The notes beneath the pieces are model-generated. The model saw only the letters and a list, made by a program, of their open reading frames with translations. It had not been told where the DNA came from and ran no database searches. Below, in pieces: positions 53,245-61,989 of a stretch of DNA of 64,000 nucleotides. Source of the DNA: CAZLPZ01 sp964607245 (GTDB taxonomy: Bacteria; Pseudomonadota; Alphaproteobacteria; Micavibrionales; Micavibrionaceae); contig CAZSIB010000004.1 in NCBI GenBank assembly GCA_964607245.1, positions 56,116 to 120,115 on the forward strand, read 5' to 3'. Each line of letters starts with the position of its first letter. Within the stretch, counting starts at the first letter, position 1. The translations under genes and the position numbers were made by a program.

Positions 53245-54477
53245 TTAACCCATTGCGGCGGAAATGCCAGAGGGAGCAGTTCGTCTCATATTTTTAGGTC
53301 GTTCTTGGTCCGCCGCACGTAAATGCTTCATCCAGTCGCCACGGTGATAAGGTTGTTTAAGGGCATGGTCCAGGGTCGCTGGAAGATCGCCAAAATACAC
53401 CATATCGGGGGCAACATGCATATGCACCTCCAGTTCTTTGGGCATTTCGTTTTGACCCGTTGGGCGCGTAAAGACCGGATTCGCAATCATGTAAACGGGC
53501 GTACCAGTCGCAAGGGCCGTTTCAATTTCATTGCGGACCGTGATGTTCGGGCAGACGACATGATAGGCGATGGGGTGAGAGGACGCATGATCGGTTCCCC
53601 CGGTTCCATGGAGAATAAGGCGGTCATCCCCACGGGGGATGTGGGCACCCTCTGCTCGGTCTGCAATGACCCCGTTTTGCCGCTGGCTTGGGATAAACCG
53701 CATGAAGAGAGGCGGAAAGGCCAGTTTTTCTGCCGTCGCTGGAAGGGCTTGTCCGTTATGATACGCAAGGCGATGGTCTTGCTCGGCCCCCAGTGCCCGC
53801 CAGGAACGGGCCAGACGTGTATATAAAAAATGCCGACTTTCGGCATCGCAAGCGTTAAAATAAGAGGCAACTAAAGATCGTGCCCCGCCCCCCTGACTGA
53901 GGGCGATGCCGGACAGATCACCCTGTATGGTCATCACTTTTTCCATCAATTTGATCAGAGCTTTTGCATGTGTAATGGAAACGGCGGCGTAGCGGTTATT
54001 CGTTTGGGCGGTTAATGTTTCAACCGACGGAGCGGACCGGGTCAGGCCCAACCCCTCATGCCGCGCATCCAAATCTTTGTGGTGTAAAAAACGATAGGGC
54101 ATGCCTGCCCGCGCATTGATATAGGCGATCACAGGCCATGATTTTTGAAGTTTTGCATTTAAGCTGAGTTGTTTGGGTTTTGAGCGGTCTTCTCGTCCCA
54201 TGTGGATATTGCATTCTGGCGCATGTTGATCCACCGTTCCGGCGGCGGCAGCAAAGTGCGCTTTGATCCACTTGGTGCCGCCATGGCGATGACCTTTGAT
54301 CCAAACCATTTCGGGCGGCACGGCATCTTCCCCGATTCCACGGCACACGCAGCCATAAGCGAGACCAGATTTCATATCCTTTTGTACTTGAGACTCATCA
54401 AGTTTTTTCGCGTGAACGAGCTCGGTAAATCGCCTCCTTGCGGACGTGCCAGGATTGTAACGTAACGCTTTATCCAT
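53245..54477 (-). CDS. Hypothetical 410-residue protein of terC unit
   Basis: A soluble protein with no signal or membrane segment, starting MDKALRYNPGTSARRRFTEL. It has many His and Cys residues in the first half (YGCVCRGIGED, DQHAPECNIHMG, RFLHHKDLDARHEGLG) that could bind a metal, and later RGDDRLILHGTGGTDHASSH. No family recognised. It is 12 nt after the upstream gene and 44 nt before terC, so all are probably cotranscribed. Confidence 0.55.
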   Translation of the reverse strand: MDKALRYNPGTSARRRFTELVHAKKLDESQVQKDMKSGLAYGCVCRGIGEDAVPPEMVWIKGHRHGGTKWIKAHFAAAAGTVDQHAPECNIHMGREDRSKPKQLSLNAKLQKSWPVIAYINARAGMPYRFLHHKDLDARHEGLGLTRSAPSVETLTAQTNNRYAAVSITHAKALIKLMEKVMTIQGDLSGIALSQGGGARSLVASYFNACDAESRHFLYTRLARSWRALGAEQDHRLAYHNGQALPATAEKLAFPPLFMRFIPSQRQNGVIADRAEGAHIPRGDDRLILHGTGGTDHASSHPIAYHVVCPNITVRNEIETALATGTPVYMIANPVFTRPTGQNEMPKELEVHMHVAPDMVYFGDLPATLDHALKQPYHRGDWMKHLRAADQERPKNMRRTAPSGISAAMG

Positions 54478-54489
54478 AGAAAAATACCA

Positions 54490-54930
54490 CTAAAACAAGG
54501 GAAATTGCTGCGGCGGCTTGATGCGGGTCATCGCGCCTTGCAAGACGGGGCATGGGGCCCGCTTTGCGCGCGGGCCATCTTCATAAAAAAGACCTTGGGT
54601 TGAGATTCCTTGGGCAGCGAGGCCCGTGAGTAATTTTGTCATCGCATCATAATCTTCGACCAAGATCCCGCGCGTGAGCATTGAGGGGTCAGACATTTTT
54701 TGCGCGCGTTTTTCGGCGCGGTCTCCAAAAACAAACACCAAGGTTTTCTTATGGGGGTTATCATCAGGAAGATGCGATTGGTCCTGGATGATTTCGGCCA
54801 GACGTTCCGGCGAGGGGTGGTTCAGATAAAGGGGACGATCGATACGGATATTTCCTACCGATCCATCGGGTGGGGTCAGACAAAACGGCACCATTGCTGC
54901 CCGCGCTAAACCGTTTTTCAACCCTGTCAT
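54490..54930 (-). CDS. Hypothetical 146-residue protein, first gene of terC unit
   Basis: A soluble protein. I choose MTGLKNGLARAAMVPFCL, preceded by AAGAGGT; an ATG at 54954 is further upstream. A TLVFVFGDRAEKRAQK segment and LVEDYDAMTKLLTGLAAQG look like an alpha/beta fold. A good promoter lies 35 nt upstream. Function unknown; it leads the unit ending with terC and two disordered proteins. Confidence 0.55.
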   Translation of the reverse strand: MTGLKNGLARAAMVPFCLTPPDGSVGNIRIDRPLYLNHPSPERLAEIIQDQSHLPDDNPHKKTLVFVFGDRAEKRAQKMSDPSMLTRGILVEDYDAMTKLLTGLAAQGISTQGLFYEDGPRAKRAPCPVLQGAMTRIKPPQQFPLF

Positions 54931-54966
54931 CGTGCACCTCTTACCAAGGATCAAAGACTGGTTGGT

Positions 54967-54995
54967 AATTTAATGATTTTTAGGGGGGTTGTCAA
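54967..54995 (-). promoter_or_regulatory. Promoter of the terC unit
   Basis: On the minus strand TTGACA (54990-54995) and TAAATT (54967-54972) are 17 nt apart, 37 nt before the chosen start. The spacer contains ACCCCCCTAAAA, which with the adjoining GAC is identical to a 16-nt stretch upstream of the HU gene (60735-60750). Confidence 0.6.
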
Positions 54996-55011
54996 TAAAA
55001 TATGTAAAGAT

Positions 55012-55560
55012 TTAAGCGAGGGAACGTAGGTATAAATACACAGCCCCCGCGCCTCCGTCTTTATCTTTCGCTGGGGCGGTGTCAAGGACCAGATGGTCAA
55101 GCGGCGGCTCAAGAAGCCAGTCCGGCAAGGACCGGCGAATAACTCCCCGGGTCGAGGGCGCGTCACCCGGCCTGTCGATATCGCCTTTTCCCGTCACAAC
55201 CAGAACGCAACGTGCCCCGTTTTGAGCTTCCGACGCAATAAAATGACGTAACGCCGTTCTCGCCTGGTCGTAACGATAGCCATGAAGATCGAGACGCGCG
55301 GAAATATGAATTTTTCCCTGTTTTAGACGCTTCCGCGTACGCCCGTCGATCTGGCGGTGGCTTTTCTCTGTTTCGGGCGTGCCGCGCCGCGCCTGATGGT
55401 GATGCGCCAGAAAATGATCGGGATCATGGCGCAACCGAATCTCAAGTGGGGTAGTTGATCGTTGTGAGACATGTGCGCCCGCCCCTTTGATCGGCGCAAC
55501 GGCCGTCATCAGAGCATGAAAAGCCGCATCGTCGTCGTCCTGATTTTCTGGCATACTCAT
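55012..55560 (-). CDS. Smr-domain protein
   Basis: A 182-residue protein (start MSMPENQDDDDAAFH) with a C-terminal Smr domain (about 95-182): SARLDLHGYRYDQARTAL, CVLVVTGKGD, RRSLPDWLLEPPLDHLV. The LDxHG and TGxG motifs of Smr endonuclease-like domains are present. Its N-terminal ~90 residues are polar and probably disordered. Such proteins act on DNA or ribosomes in stress; the target here is not known. It is divergent from the exported protein gene. Confidence 0.82.
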   Translation of the reverse strand: MSMPENQDDDDAAFHALMTAVAPIKGAGAHVSQRSTTPLEIRLRHDPDHFLAHHHQARRGTPETEKSHRQIDGRTRKRLKQGKIHISARLDLHGYRYDQARTALRHFIASEAQNGARCVLVVTGKGDIDRPGDAPSTRGVIRRSLPDWLLEPPLDHLVLDTAPAKDKDGGAGAVYLYLRSLA

Positions 55561-55634
55561 GCGATGATGATTGATGGGAATCGACAAGGGATCAAGGAAA
55601 AAGTGCGGGTCAACGAACTTAAAAAATACAGAGT

Positions 55635-55660
55635 GTCATTCCCGCGCAAGCGGGAATCTC
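55635..55660. repeat. Palindromic element, half copy, near a gene start
   Basis: GTCATTCCCGCG, AAG-centred loop and CGGGAATCTC form a hairpin of the same family as 19095-19200 and 24342-24415. It lies between the divergent Smr and exported-protein genes, and in frame reads SFPRKRESR. Confidence 0.6.
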
Positions 55661-55695
55661 GAAACTTGCTAGACTCCCCGCCGACGTTCATCTTT

Positions 55696-56352
55696 ATGCT
55701 CTTGGTAACTTTTCTCGCGCTCTTTCCGAGCGCGAGCATCGCGCAGGCCAAGCCCTCGCCCGTTCTGGCGAATGCCGTTGACGTCGCGCTGGTTTATGCA
55801 ACGCTTGCGGATGAGAAACCGGATTTTGAGCGGTTGCTTAGCATCGACCCAACCTTTCAGGGATTAAGTTCGTTTGAAAAAATGCGGATGCGTACACCGC
55901 GCATCGATGCGTTAACCGCGGCTTTTGCCAAAGTTTCTCCAACCACTATGCCGCTTGTTGTGCGTGCCCCGGTGCGCGTGTCGGTGTCCACCACGCCGCC
56001 GGCGCTGGTTCTGGGGTACAGATCGGAACATCTGCCTTATTTTCCGTTCTGGGATGGGACACGTTTTTTAACCCTGTATACCGAGGATCTGCCTCTTTTG
56101 TCGATTTTACCTGTGGCGGATGATTTGGCCTTACGTCGCGCAGGATATTTAATTGATGACGGGACGGCGCTTTATCTCGATTTGTTACCGGGCCTCCGCC
56201 CGCCAAGAGAACCCACAGAGATCGACAATGTGTCACAAATCCTGATCCCGACGCGGATTGCCCGCGCGCGCCTTGTGAATACAGGCGGGGATTTGGTGTG
56301 GTCATGGGTCAATCCCCGTCATGCGTATTTATATCCCCGGGGGATCGAATAA
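55696..56352 (+). CDS. Exported hypothetical protein
   Basis: A 218-residue protein with a signal peptide (MLLVTFLALFPSASIAQA). Longer in-frame starts upstream (55567 or 55471) would include the palindromic repeat and a disordered stretch, so I prefer 55696 although no clear ribosome-binding site precedes it. The mature part has repeated beta-like segments (RSEHLPYFPFWDGTRFLTLY, LIDDGTALYLDLLPGL) and ends LVWSWVNPRHAYLYPRG. No family recognised with confidence. It converges on the acetyltransferase with a 24-nt overlap. Confidence 0.55.
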   Translation: MLLVTFLALFPSASIAQAKPSPVLANAVDVALVYATLADEKPDFERLLSIDPTFQGLSSFEKMRMRTPRIDALTAAFAKVSPTTMPLVVRAPVRVSVSTTPPALVLGYRSEHLPYFPFWDGTRFLTLYTEDLPLLSILPVADDLALRRAGYLIDDGTALYLDLLPGLRPPREPTEIDNVSQILIPTRIARARLVNTGGDLVWSWVNPRHAYLYPRGIE

Positions 56353-56919
56353 GGTGACATCCGGGAAGATATACGCATGCTCGTCGACTGTTTTATCGAG
56401 TAGTTTATGTGCATTTTCTCGGATTCCATTTGGAATAAACCCTGTACGTAGTAAAACTGTTTTACTACCCTCATTTCCATCTGCATGGAATGAGGTCAAA
56501 TGTTTTGCTTTGAGGTTTTTAAATGCGTATGTGGTAAGGGCTTTTACGATCTCCGTTGCATAGCCCTTACCTGTTTCTGACGTTCTTATCCAAAAGCCTA
56601 AACTGAAAGAACTATCTTCCCAATTCGGCTGGTGCAGTCCACAGCCTCCAAGTAGTTTTTGCGTTGCCCGATCAAAACTAAGTAGAGTTATATCTTCTTG
56701 CCGAGAATACAAATTTTGTTTTCTAAGACAAAAATCTTCGTAATCACTCACCTTCAAGTGTTCTAACGGTTTGAGCGTCCAGACTAACCATTTAGATAAT
56801 TCGGCCCAACTTTCGACGACGGCCTCATAGATCAAAGGAGCATCATCAGGTTGAACAGGGCGCAGAAGACATCGATTTGTTAAAATTGGCATAGGCAGTT
56901 CAGGGCGATAGAGGCTCAT
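56329..56919 (-). CDS. GNAT-family N-acetyltransferase (RimJ/RimL-like)
   Basis: A 196-residue acetyl-CoA-dependent acyltransferase. Features are RCLLRPVQPDDAPLIYEAV at the N-terminus, LLGGCGLHQPNWEDSSFSLG, the acetyl-CoA-binding RTSETGKGYATEIVKAL (about 115-131) and a C-terminal beta region. Substrate is unknown; RimJ/RimL-like enzymes acetylate N-termini or small amines. Its base composition is more AT-rich than fadD, suggesting transfer. It starts 12 nt after fadD's stop on the same strand. Confidence 0.85.
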   Translation of the reverse strand: MSLYRPELPMPILTNRCLLRPVQPDDAPLIYEAVVESWAELSKWLVWTLKPLEHLKVSDYEDFCLRKQNLYSRQEDITLLSFDRATQKLLGGCGLHQPNWEDSSFSLGFWIRTSETGKGYATEIVKALTTYAFKNLKAKHLTSFHADGNEGSKTVLLRTGFIPNGIRENAHKLLDKTVDEHAYIFPDVTLFDPPGI

Positions 56920-56931
56920 ATTCGGTCGACC

Positions 56932-58611
56932 TTATCCAGATAACTTTTCCTGTGCCACGACATCTTTGCGCGATAATTTTCCGATCAAGGTTTTTGGAAG
57001 CGGTGTGGTTCGGAACTCGATCTCGCGCGGCATTTCCATGGGTGAGAGTTTATCGCGCAGGAACGATTTTAATGTCTCGGCGGTGATCTCCCGGTTATTC
57101 TTTAAATAAATCCAGGCTTTAACGCGTTCGCCGCGGTCGAGATCGGGCAGACCCGCGACAATACATTCAGCCACATCAGGATGCATGTAAATCGCTTCTT
57201 CGACATTACGTGGATAGACATTATATCCATTCGTAATAATCATGTCCTTCAGGCGGTCGACGATAAAGGTATACCCGTCCGCGTCGATATAACCAATGTC
57301 GCCGGTGTGCAAGCGCCCATCGTTCAAAATACTTGCAGTCTCGTCCGGTTTGTTCCAATACCCCTTCATAACCTGGGGCCCACGAATACAAATTTCTCCC
57401 TTTTCCCCTTGGGGTAGACAGCGCGCGGGATCTTTTAGGTCGGTAATCTCAACAATCGTGCGGGGCAAGGGAAGCCCGATTGATCCGGCTTTATTTACGC
57501 CGTGAAGGGGATTCACATGCGTGACAGGAGATGTTTCTGTTAATCCATACCCTTCGGTCAAAATACATCCGGTTGTTTCTTCAAAACGTTTTTTGACCTC
57601 AATCGGCAGGGCAGCCCCCCCGGAGATGCAATACCGTAAGGACCGTAGATTATATTGCTTGAGGTGCGGATGATTGTTAATCGCGTTGAAAATAGCTGGA
57701 ACGGCGGGAAAGAGCGTGGGCTTTTTCTTGACGATCACGCGCATCGCGGCCTCAAGGTCAAAGCGTGGCAACGCGATGATTTCGAGGCCCTTTAAAACCG
57801 ACAGGTTCATGACGGCCGTCATGGCAAAGACGTGAAAAAAAGGAATAGCGGCCAGCATTTTTTCATGCCCGTCACGGCAATCACTAAACCACAGGCCGCA
57901 TTGGTGCGTGTTCGCGGTGATATTGGCGTGGGTCAGCATTGCGCCTTTGGGCGTGCCGGTTGTCCCGCCTGTGTATTGAAGTAACGCGATGTCATGAACC
58001 GGATCGATTTTGACCGGGGAGACAACGCCGTTATTCTCCATCATATCATCAAGCCAAAGAAAGGAATCGCGCGCGCGGATTCGGGCGATATCCCGGCCCT
58101 TGAAAATGCGGAAAAGAATATTTTTGGGAAAGGGCAGCATATCTGCAAAAGACCCGACCAAGACTTGGGTTAATCCTGTCCCAATGCGCGCACGTTCAAT
58201 TTTGTCGATCAGAATTTTCAGATCCAGCGTGATCATCAACTTAATCCCGCTATCTTGGATTTGATGGACGAGCTCGCGTTCCGCATAAAGGGGATTGAAA
58301 TTCACGATGACGCCGCCAATGCGCGCAATCGCGTAATACGCAATCAGGAAAAGCGGGCAATTGGGCAGAAACAGACCCACGCGGTCGCCCGGCGCAATCC
58401 CGGATTTCTGAAGGCCGGCCGCCATCCGGTCGACCATTTTTCCGACCTCTCCCCATGTCATGTGGGCGCCCAGAAAGTCAAAGGCAGGGCGCATGCGGTG
58501 GATATCCCGCGTGCGCGCCAGCATGTCATAGATGGGGGTTATCGACAGGTCAGAATCCCACGCAATGTCACGTGGATAGAGGCGTAGCCAAGGATAATCC
58601 GTAGTGGTCAT
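56932..58611 (-). CDS. fadD: Long-chain fatty acid-CoA ligase
   Basis: A 559-residue adenylate-forming enzyme that activates fatty acids to acyl-CoA. The P-loop LLQYTGGTTGTPKGAMLTHA (about 210-229), GYGLTETSPVTH, and LHTGDIGYIDADGYTFIVDR with the following RLKDMIITNGYNVYPR are all present. Length and motif order are as expected for FadD. It would feed the fused dehydrogenase/hydratase encoded at 33.3-35.7 kb. Membrane-associated in the cytosol. Confidence 0.93.
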   Translation of the reverse strand: MTTTDYPWLRLYPRDIAWDSDLSITPIYDMLARTRDIHRMRPAFDFLGAHMTWGEVGKMVDRMAAGLQKSGIAPGDRVGLFLPNCPLFLIAYYAIARIGGVIVNFNPLYAERELVHQIQDSGIKLMITLDLKILIDKIERARIGTGLTQVLVGSFADMLPFPKNILFRIFKGRDIARIRARDSFLWLDDMMENNGVVSPVKIDPVHDIALLQYTGGTTGTPKGAMLTHANITANTHQCGLWFSDCRDGHEKMLAAIPFFHVFAMTAVMNLSVLKGLEIIALPRFDLEAAMRVIVKKKPTLFPAVPAIFNAINNHPHLKQYNLRSLRYCISGGAALPIEVKKRFEETTGCILTEGYGLTETSPVTHVNPLHGVNKAGSIGLPLPRTIVEITDLKDPARCLPQGEKGEICIRGPQVMKGYWNKPDETASILNDGRLHTGDIGYIDADGYTFIVDRLKDMIITNGYNVYPRNVEEAIYMHPDVAECIVAGLPDLDRGERVKAWIYLKNNREITAETLKSFLRDKLSPMEMPREIEFRTTPLPKTLIGKLSRKDVVAQEKLSG

Positions 58612-58720
58612 GACGTCATGGCTCTTTCCGGCGGGCGATCGTAAAAAAGGAGAGGCAGGCAGAAATCGCCCATACGGAAATTCTAATCAAAAAAGAGATG
58701 TACGGGAAGAGGGTTTTATA

Positions 58721-59983
58721 TCAGAAAACGAATAACCGTCGGGCGTCATAGCCCAGCCCCTCTCCAACACTAGAGAGCATATTTTCATTCGATATCCGCG
58801 CATTGGGGAAAATCTCTTTGGCCAAGGCTTGGATCAGGGGGATACCTGTACCGCCGCCTGTTAAAATAACGAGATCAATTTGAGAGCCCTTGATATCCGC
58901 TTGATGGAGACAATCTTGTGTGTACGTCCGGATTTTATCGCATTCATCATAAATTGCAGATTCAAATGACTCTCGCGTGACAGTGAGGGCCAAGTCAGTT
59001 TCAATAAAGCTTAAGTCGACTTGGGTCTGATCACTGCTGCTGAGATTGATTTTTGTCGCCTCGACGTGCCCTAATAACAGATGCCCTTGCTCATGTTCAA
59101 CCATGCGGACCAATCGATCAATTTTCTTGGCCGCCAAAGCATCGCGCGCAAATTCGAGAAGTTGCCGCTTGTATTTCGGCGTATACATGAACTGAATTTT
59201 ACTCCATTCTGAAAGATCAAAAAATGGGGATGTAGGGAAGTCCAGGTTTTTTGTGGCCATTTTTGATCCAAATCCCAAAAGGGGCATAAACTCTTTTAAA
59301 CTCAATTTTCGGTCAAAATCATTCCCGCCGATCCGAACGCCAGCGTTTCCAAGGATGTCATCTGATCGGTCTGTTTTTTGAATGTAACGTTGGGAAAGTT
59401 TAATGACGCTAAAATCAGATGTTCCACCGCCGATATCCATCACCATCGCTTTATGCTCACGCGCGTCTAACCGCACTTCATGGGAAAACGCGGCTGCGAT
59501 GGGCTCAAATTGAAAGCGAATATCCTTAAAACCAGATTTCCTGAAAATATGTTCCAGTTGAGATTGGGCGCGCGCGTCTGTTTCGTCAGACCCATCTACA
59601 AAATGAACAGGACGCCCGACGACGACATGATCTAGAGATGCGCCAGTCTCGTTTTCAGCCGAGTGTTTAATGTATCTTACAAAATGACCAATAATATCAT
59701 CAAAGTGGACGCGCTGTGCCCCGATCATTGTTCCCTCGGACATGAGTGATGTCCCCAGAGTACGCTTGAAGCTCCGCATAAATCGACCCTCTTCTCGGGC
59801 AGTATAGGCCGCAAGCGCGGCGCGCCCAAAACAGGGTGGGGTACCGTCGTGTCCAAAAAAGATGGCGCTTGGGATCGTGGTGTGTGTACCCTCAAGGGGG
59901 ATGAGCCGTATCCCGTCCGTTGGGTGTACAACCGACAGCGTTGTATTCGATGTCCCAAAATCAAAACCGCAAACAAATGTCAT
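58721..59983 (-). CDS. Hsp70-family protein (YegD-like)
   Basis: A 420-residue protein with the actin-like Hsp70 ATPase: phosphate 1 loop CGFDFGTSNTTLSVV (about 4-18), VVVGRPVHF, EPIAAAFSHE, phosphate 2 loop MVMDIGGGTSDFSVIKL, and adenosine loop ILTGGGTGIPLIQALA. No DnaK-type substrate-binding domain follows, as in YegD-like proteins. I choose the start MTFVCGFDFG; an ATG 18 nt upstream is possible. Base composition is lower in GC than neighbours. Client unknown. Confidence 0.83.
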   Translation of the reverse strand: MTFVCGFDFGTSNTTLSVVHPTDGIRLIPLEGTHTTIPSAIFFGHDGTPPCFGRAALAAYTAREEGRFMRSFKRTLGTSLMSEGTMIGAQRVHFDDIIGHFVRYIKHSAENETGASLDHVVVGRPVHFVDGSDETDARAQSQLEHIFRKSGFKDIRFQFEPIAAAFSHEVRLDAREHKAMVMDIGGGTSDFSVIKLSQRYIQKTDRSDDILGNAGVRIGGNDFDRKLSLKEFMPLLGFGSKMATKNLDFPTSPFFDLSEWSKIQFMYTPKYKRQLLEFARDALAAKKIDRLVRMVEHEQGHLLLGHVEATKINLSSSDQTQVDLSFIETDLALTVTRESFESAIYDECDKIRTYTQDCLHQADIKGSQIDLVILTGGGTGIPLIQALAKEIFPNARISNENMLSSVGEGLGYDARRLFVF

Positions 59984-60076
59984 TGCTTGGCCTCTGTGCA
60001 TGGGGTTGAAGCAATAAAAGAAACGATCGGCAATGCTGGATCGCGTGATAAATATATGGGGATATGATGTAAATGG

Positions 60077-60148
<72 letters not shown>

Positions 60149-60251
60149 ATAGGGCCTTAATGGGCACGAAAAAACCAGAAAACAGGGGCGCTGTCAAGCG
60201 TGGATCACGGCGGGGTCGAAACAGGGGCGGATCCGATATTCATCTTTTCCC

Positions 60252-60292
60252 AAAAAAAACAATCCCACGACAGCGAAGGCCCCGTGGGATTG
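60252..60292 (-). terminator. Rho-independent terminator of the HU gene
   Basis: On the minus strand CAATCCCACG and CGTGGGATTG form an exact 10-bp stem with a 13-nt loop (60260-60292), followed by a T8 run. It is 31 nt after the HU stop. Confidence 0.85.
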
Positions 60293-60322
60293 AGATGAAA
60301 TTGATAAAAGATGGGGCAAAAA

Positions 60323-60622
60323 TTACTTGCCGACTGCTTCTTTCAGTTCTTTCGCGGCGCGGAAGGCAATTTTCTTCTTGGCCGGGATCTTGATGGCTTC
60401 GCCGGTGGCTGGGTTGCGGCCCATGCGTGCAGCGCGTTTCTTGACTTGCAGAATACCCAAGCCCGCCATACGCACACGGTTCCCTTTTTTCAGGTTCTTC
60501 ACCAACTGGGCGACCAGGTCGTCCATGATGGCATTCGTTTGCTTCTTGGGCATTTCATATTTTTCGGCCAGTTCGCTTGCAATTTGCTTCAGCGTCACGG
60601 TCGGTGTGGTTGCAGTCGCCAT
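60323..60622 (-). CDS. hup: HU-family DNA-binding protein
   Basis: A 99-residue nucleoid protein. I choose MATATTPTVTLKQIASELAE; an earlier ATG adds an unconserved stretch. The HU/IHF body is intact: QTNAIMDDLVAQLVKNL, VRMAGLGILQVKKRAAR, then GRNPATGEAIKIPAKK with the conserved RNPxTG arm and a C-terminal FRAAKELKEAV helix. It bends and packs DNA as a dimer. A strong terminator follows, and a candidate promoter precedes it. Confidence 0.95.
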   Translation of the reverse strand: MATATTPTVTLKQIASELAEKYEMPKKQTNAIMDDLVAQLVKNLKKGNRVRMAGLGILQVKKRAARMGRNPATGEAIKIPAKKKIAFRAAKELKEAVGK

Positions 60623-60734
60623 GTTTTTTGACTCTCTACAGTTAAATGTGAAACAGCGCGGGATGAATCGTTCGGGTGTTTTCAAAGCACCGCGTTCGGA
60701 ATCAAGAACCGCATGGACGCTATGCTACAGTATA

Positions 60735-60750
60735 TTTTAGGGGGGTTGTC
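60735..60750 (-). promoter_or_regulatory. 16-nt shared upstream element of HU (candidate promoter part)
   Basis: TTTTAGGGGGGTTGTC is identical to 54978-54993 in front of the terC unit, where it spans the -35 TTGACA and spacer. Here the -35 would be TCGACA on the minus strand with a -10 near TATACT or TAGCAT, so the assignment is looser. Confidence 0.4.
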
Positions 60751-60886
60751 GATAGTTTTTTTTAAAAAACACCGATTTTCTGTGGATTTTATGGGTTTTT
60801 GCCGTTTTTTCGGGTAAAAACTCAAGAGAAGGCTGGTTTTGGGCAGCCTTGCACTGTTCTATCGCGCAAGATGACCTTCATTTATA

Positions 60887-60915
60887 TTGACGTAAACCGC
60901 GTGATTCGCTAGAAA
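60887..60915 (+). promoter_or_regulatory. Candidate promoter of the two-TM hypothetical gene
   Basis: TTGACG (60887-60892) and TAGAAA (60910-60915) are 17 nt apart, 51 nt before the chosen ATG at 60967, where GGAGGAAAAAG is the ribosome-binding site. Confidence 0.5.
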
Positions 60916-60966
60916 ATGCAGACATTAAAGAAATCGATGAGAAGAAATTTGCACGGAGGAAAAAGA

Positions 60967-61989
60967 ATGGCTGAAACCCCGGACATGATGATGGCACAGG
61001 CCTTGTGGCGTCAGGGATTACTAGTTGATCCAAGAACGGGTGGAACATTACTGGGTCGTGATCACACGCCATTAACGGCGCATGATGTTGCGTCACGCGA
61101 TCCTGCAGCTTATGCAGTTTTTGTGAGCGATCACGCGCAAACAGAATTTCTTGCAAAAAGATATATCGGGTTAAATACGGATGATCCCACAAGAAGCAAG
61201 GGTTTTTCCGCGCTTCATTTTATGGCGTTTGACATTCTTTTTGCTGGGATCTTGATGTCGTGGGCGTGGGATAAGAAACAAAAGGTACAAACAGTTGATC
61301 AAGATTTAGAAAAACTGAAAGATTTAAAAGATCAGGCGATACAAAATTGTACGGCACAGGTAAAAGAAAAAGATATCGCCGCCGCAACAAGCATGATTAC
61401 CCATTTTCATGATACGCCCAAAACATCAGTTGAGTTTAACCGATCGGCAGCGGATCGGACACAGGCGATCGCGCTTTGTGTCCCCCAAGAACACACGGCA
61501 TTAAAAGAAAAATACGTCTCGGGATATCTTACCAACGGCGCATGGGAAGGGGCGTGGGGGATCGGGTTTGTATTGATAGCGGGCTATGCTTTATCCAAAG
61601 CGCAACGGTATTTCAAACAAGATCGTGCGGGTCGTGATATCCAGGCACGGATTGAGGGGAATGACCGGTGTGTTGCAAATGAAGCGAGTGTCACAAAACA
61701 ATCGGGGCAGCCTGGCACTGGCATGACAGAGGAAGAGTATAAGATACTGGTTCGGGAATCAGATGCGCGGTGGGAAGAATACAAAAGAAGTGCCTTAAAA
61801 TATGCGTCGTCTTCGGCTGTCTTAAACCCAGCACGAATAGAGCTTAGAAACGCGCTGGCGGCAGTTGTACAAAAGGCTGATGGTGAATATTATCCCTACG
61901 TTCAAGGCCTGCGATCTCAAGCAAACAGATTAGAACAATCTTTCCGTCACCTCCCCTTATCCCAACTTCATCTCGGGCAGTTCACATGA
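60967..61989 (+). CDS. Hypothetical 340-residue protein with two membrane segments
   Basis: The start MAETPDMMMAQALWRQGL is set by the strong GGAGGA ribosome-binding site. Two membrane segments (FMAFDILFAGILMSWAW, about 90-106; GIGFVLIAGYALSKAQ, about 200-215) enclose a charged Lys/Asp helix region (~95 residues) that is probably on the far side of the membrane. The C-terminal ~120 residues are helical. No family is recognised. Its stop overlaps rimO by ATGA. Confidence 0.55.
   Translation: MAETPDMMMAQALWRQGLLVDPRTGGTLLGRDHTPLTAHDVASRDPAAYAVFVSDHAQTEFLAKRYIGLNTDDPTRSKGFSALHFMAFDILFAGILMSWAWDKKQKVQTVDQDLEKLKDLKDQAIQNCTAQVKEKDIAAATSMITHFHDTPKTSVEFNRSAADRTQAIALCVPQEHTALKEKYVSGYLTNGAWEGAWGIGFVLIAGYALSKAQRYFKQDRAGRDIQARIEGNDRCVANEASVTKQSGQPGTGMTEEEYKILVRESDARWEEYKRSALKYASSSAVLNPARIELRNALAAVVQKADGEYYPYVQGLRSQANRLEQSFRHLPLSQLHLGQFT

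Larger units (their letters stand above)
60623..60966. other. Gene-free region between divergent HU and two-TM protein genes
   Basis: 344 nt with no good reading frame. It contains an AT-rich stretch with TTTTTTTAAAAAA (about 60757), the shared 16-mer TTTTAGGGGGGTTGTC at 60735-60750 with TATACT nearby on the HU side, and a rightward promoter at 60887-60915. Confidence 0.6.
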
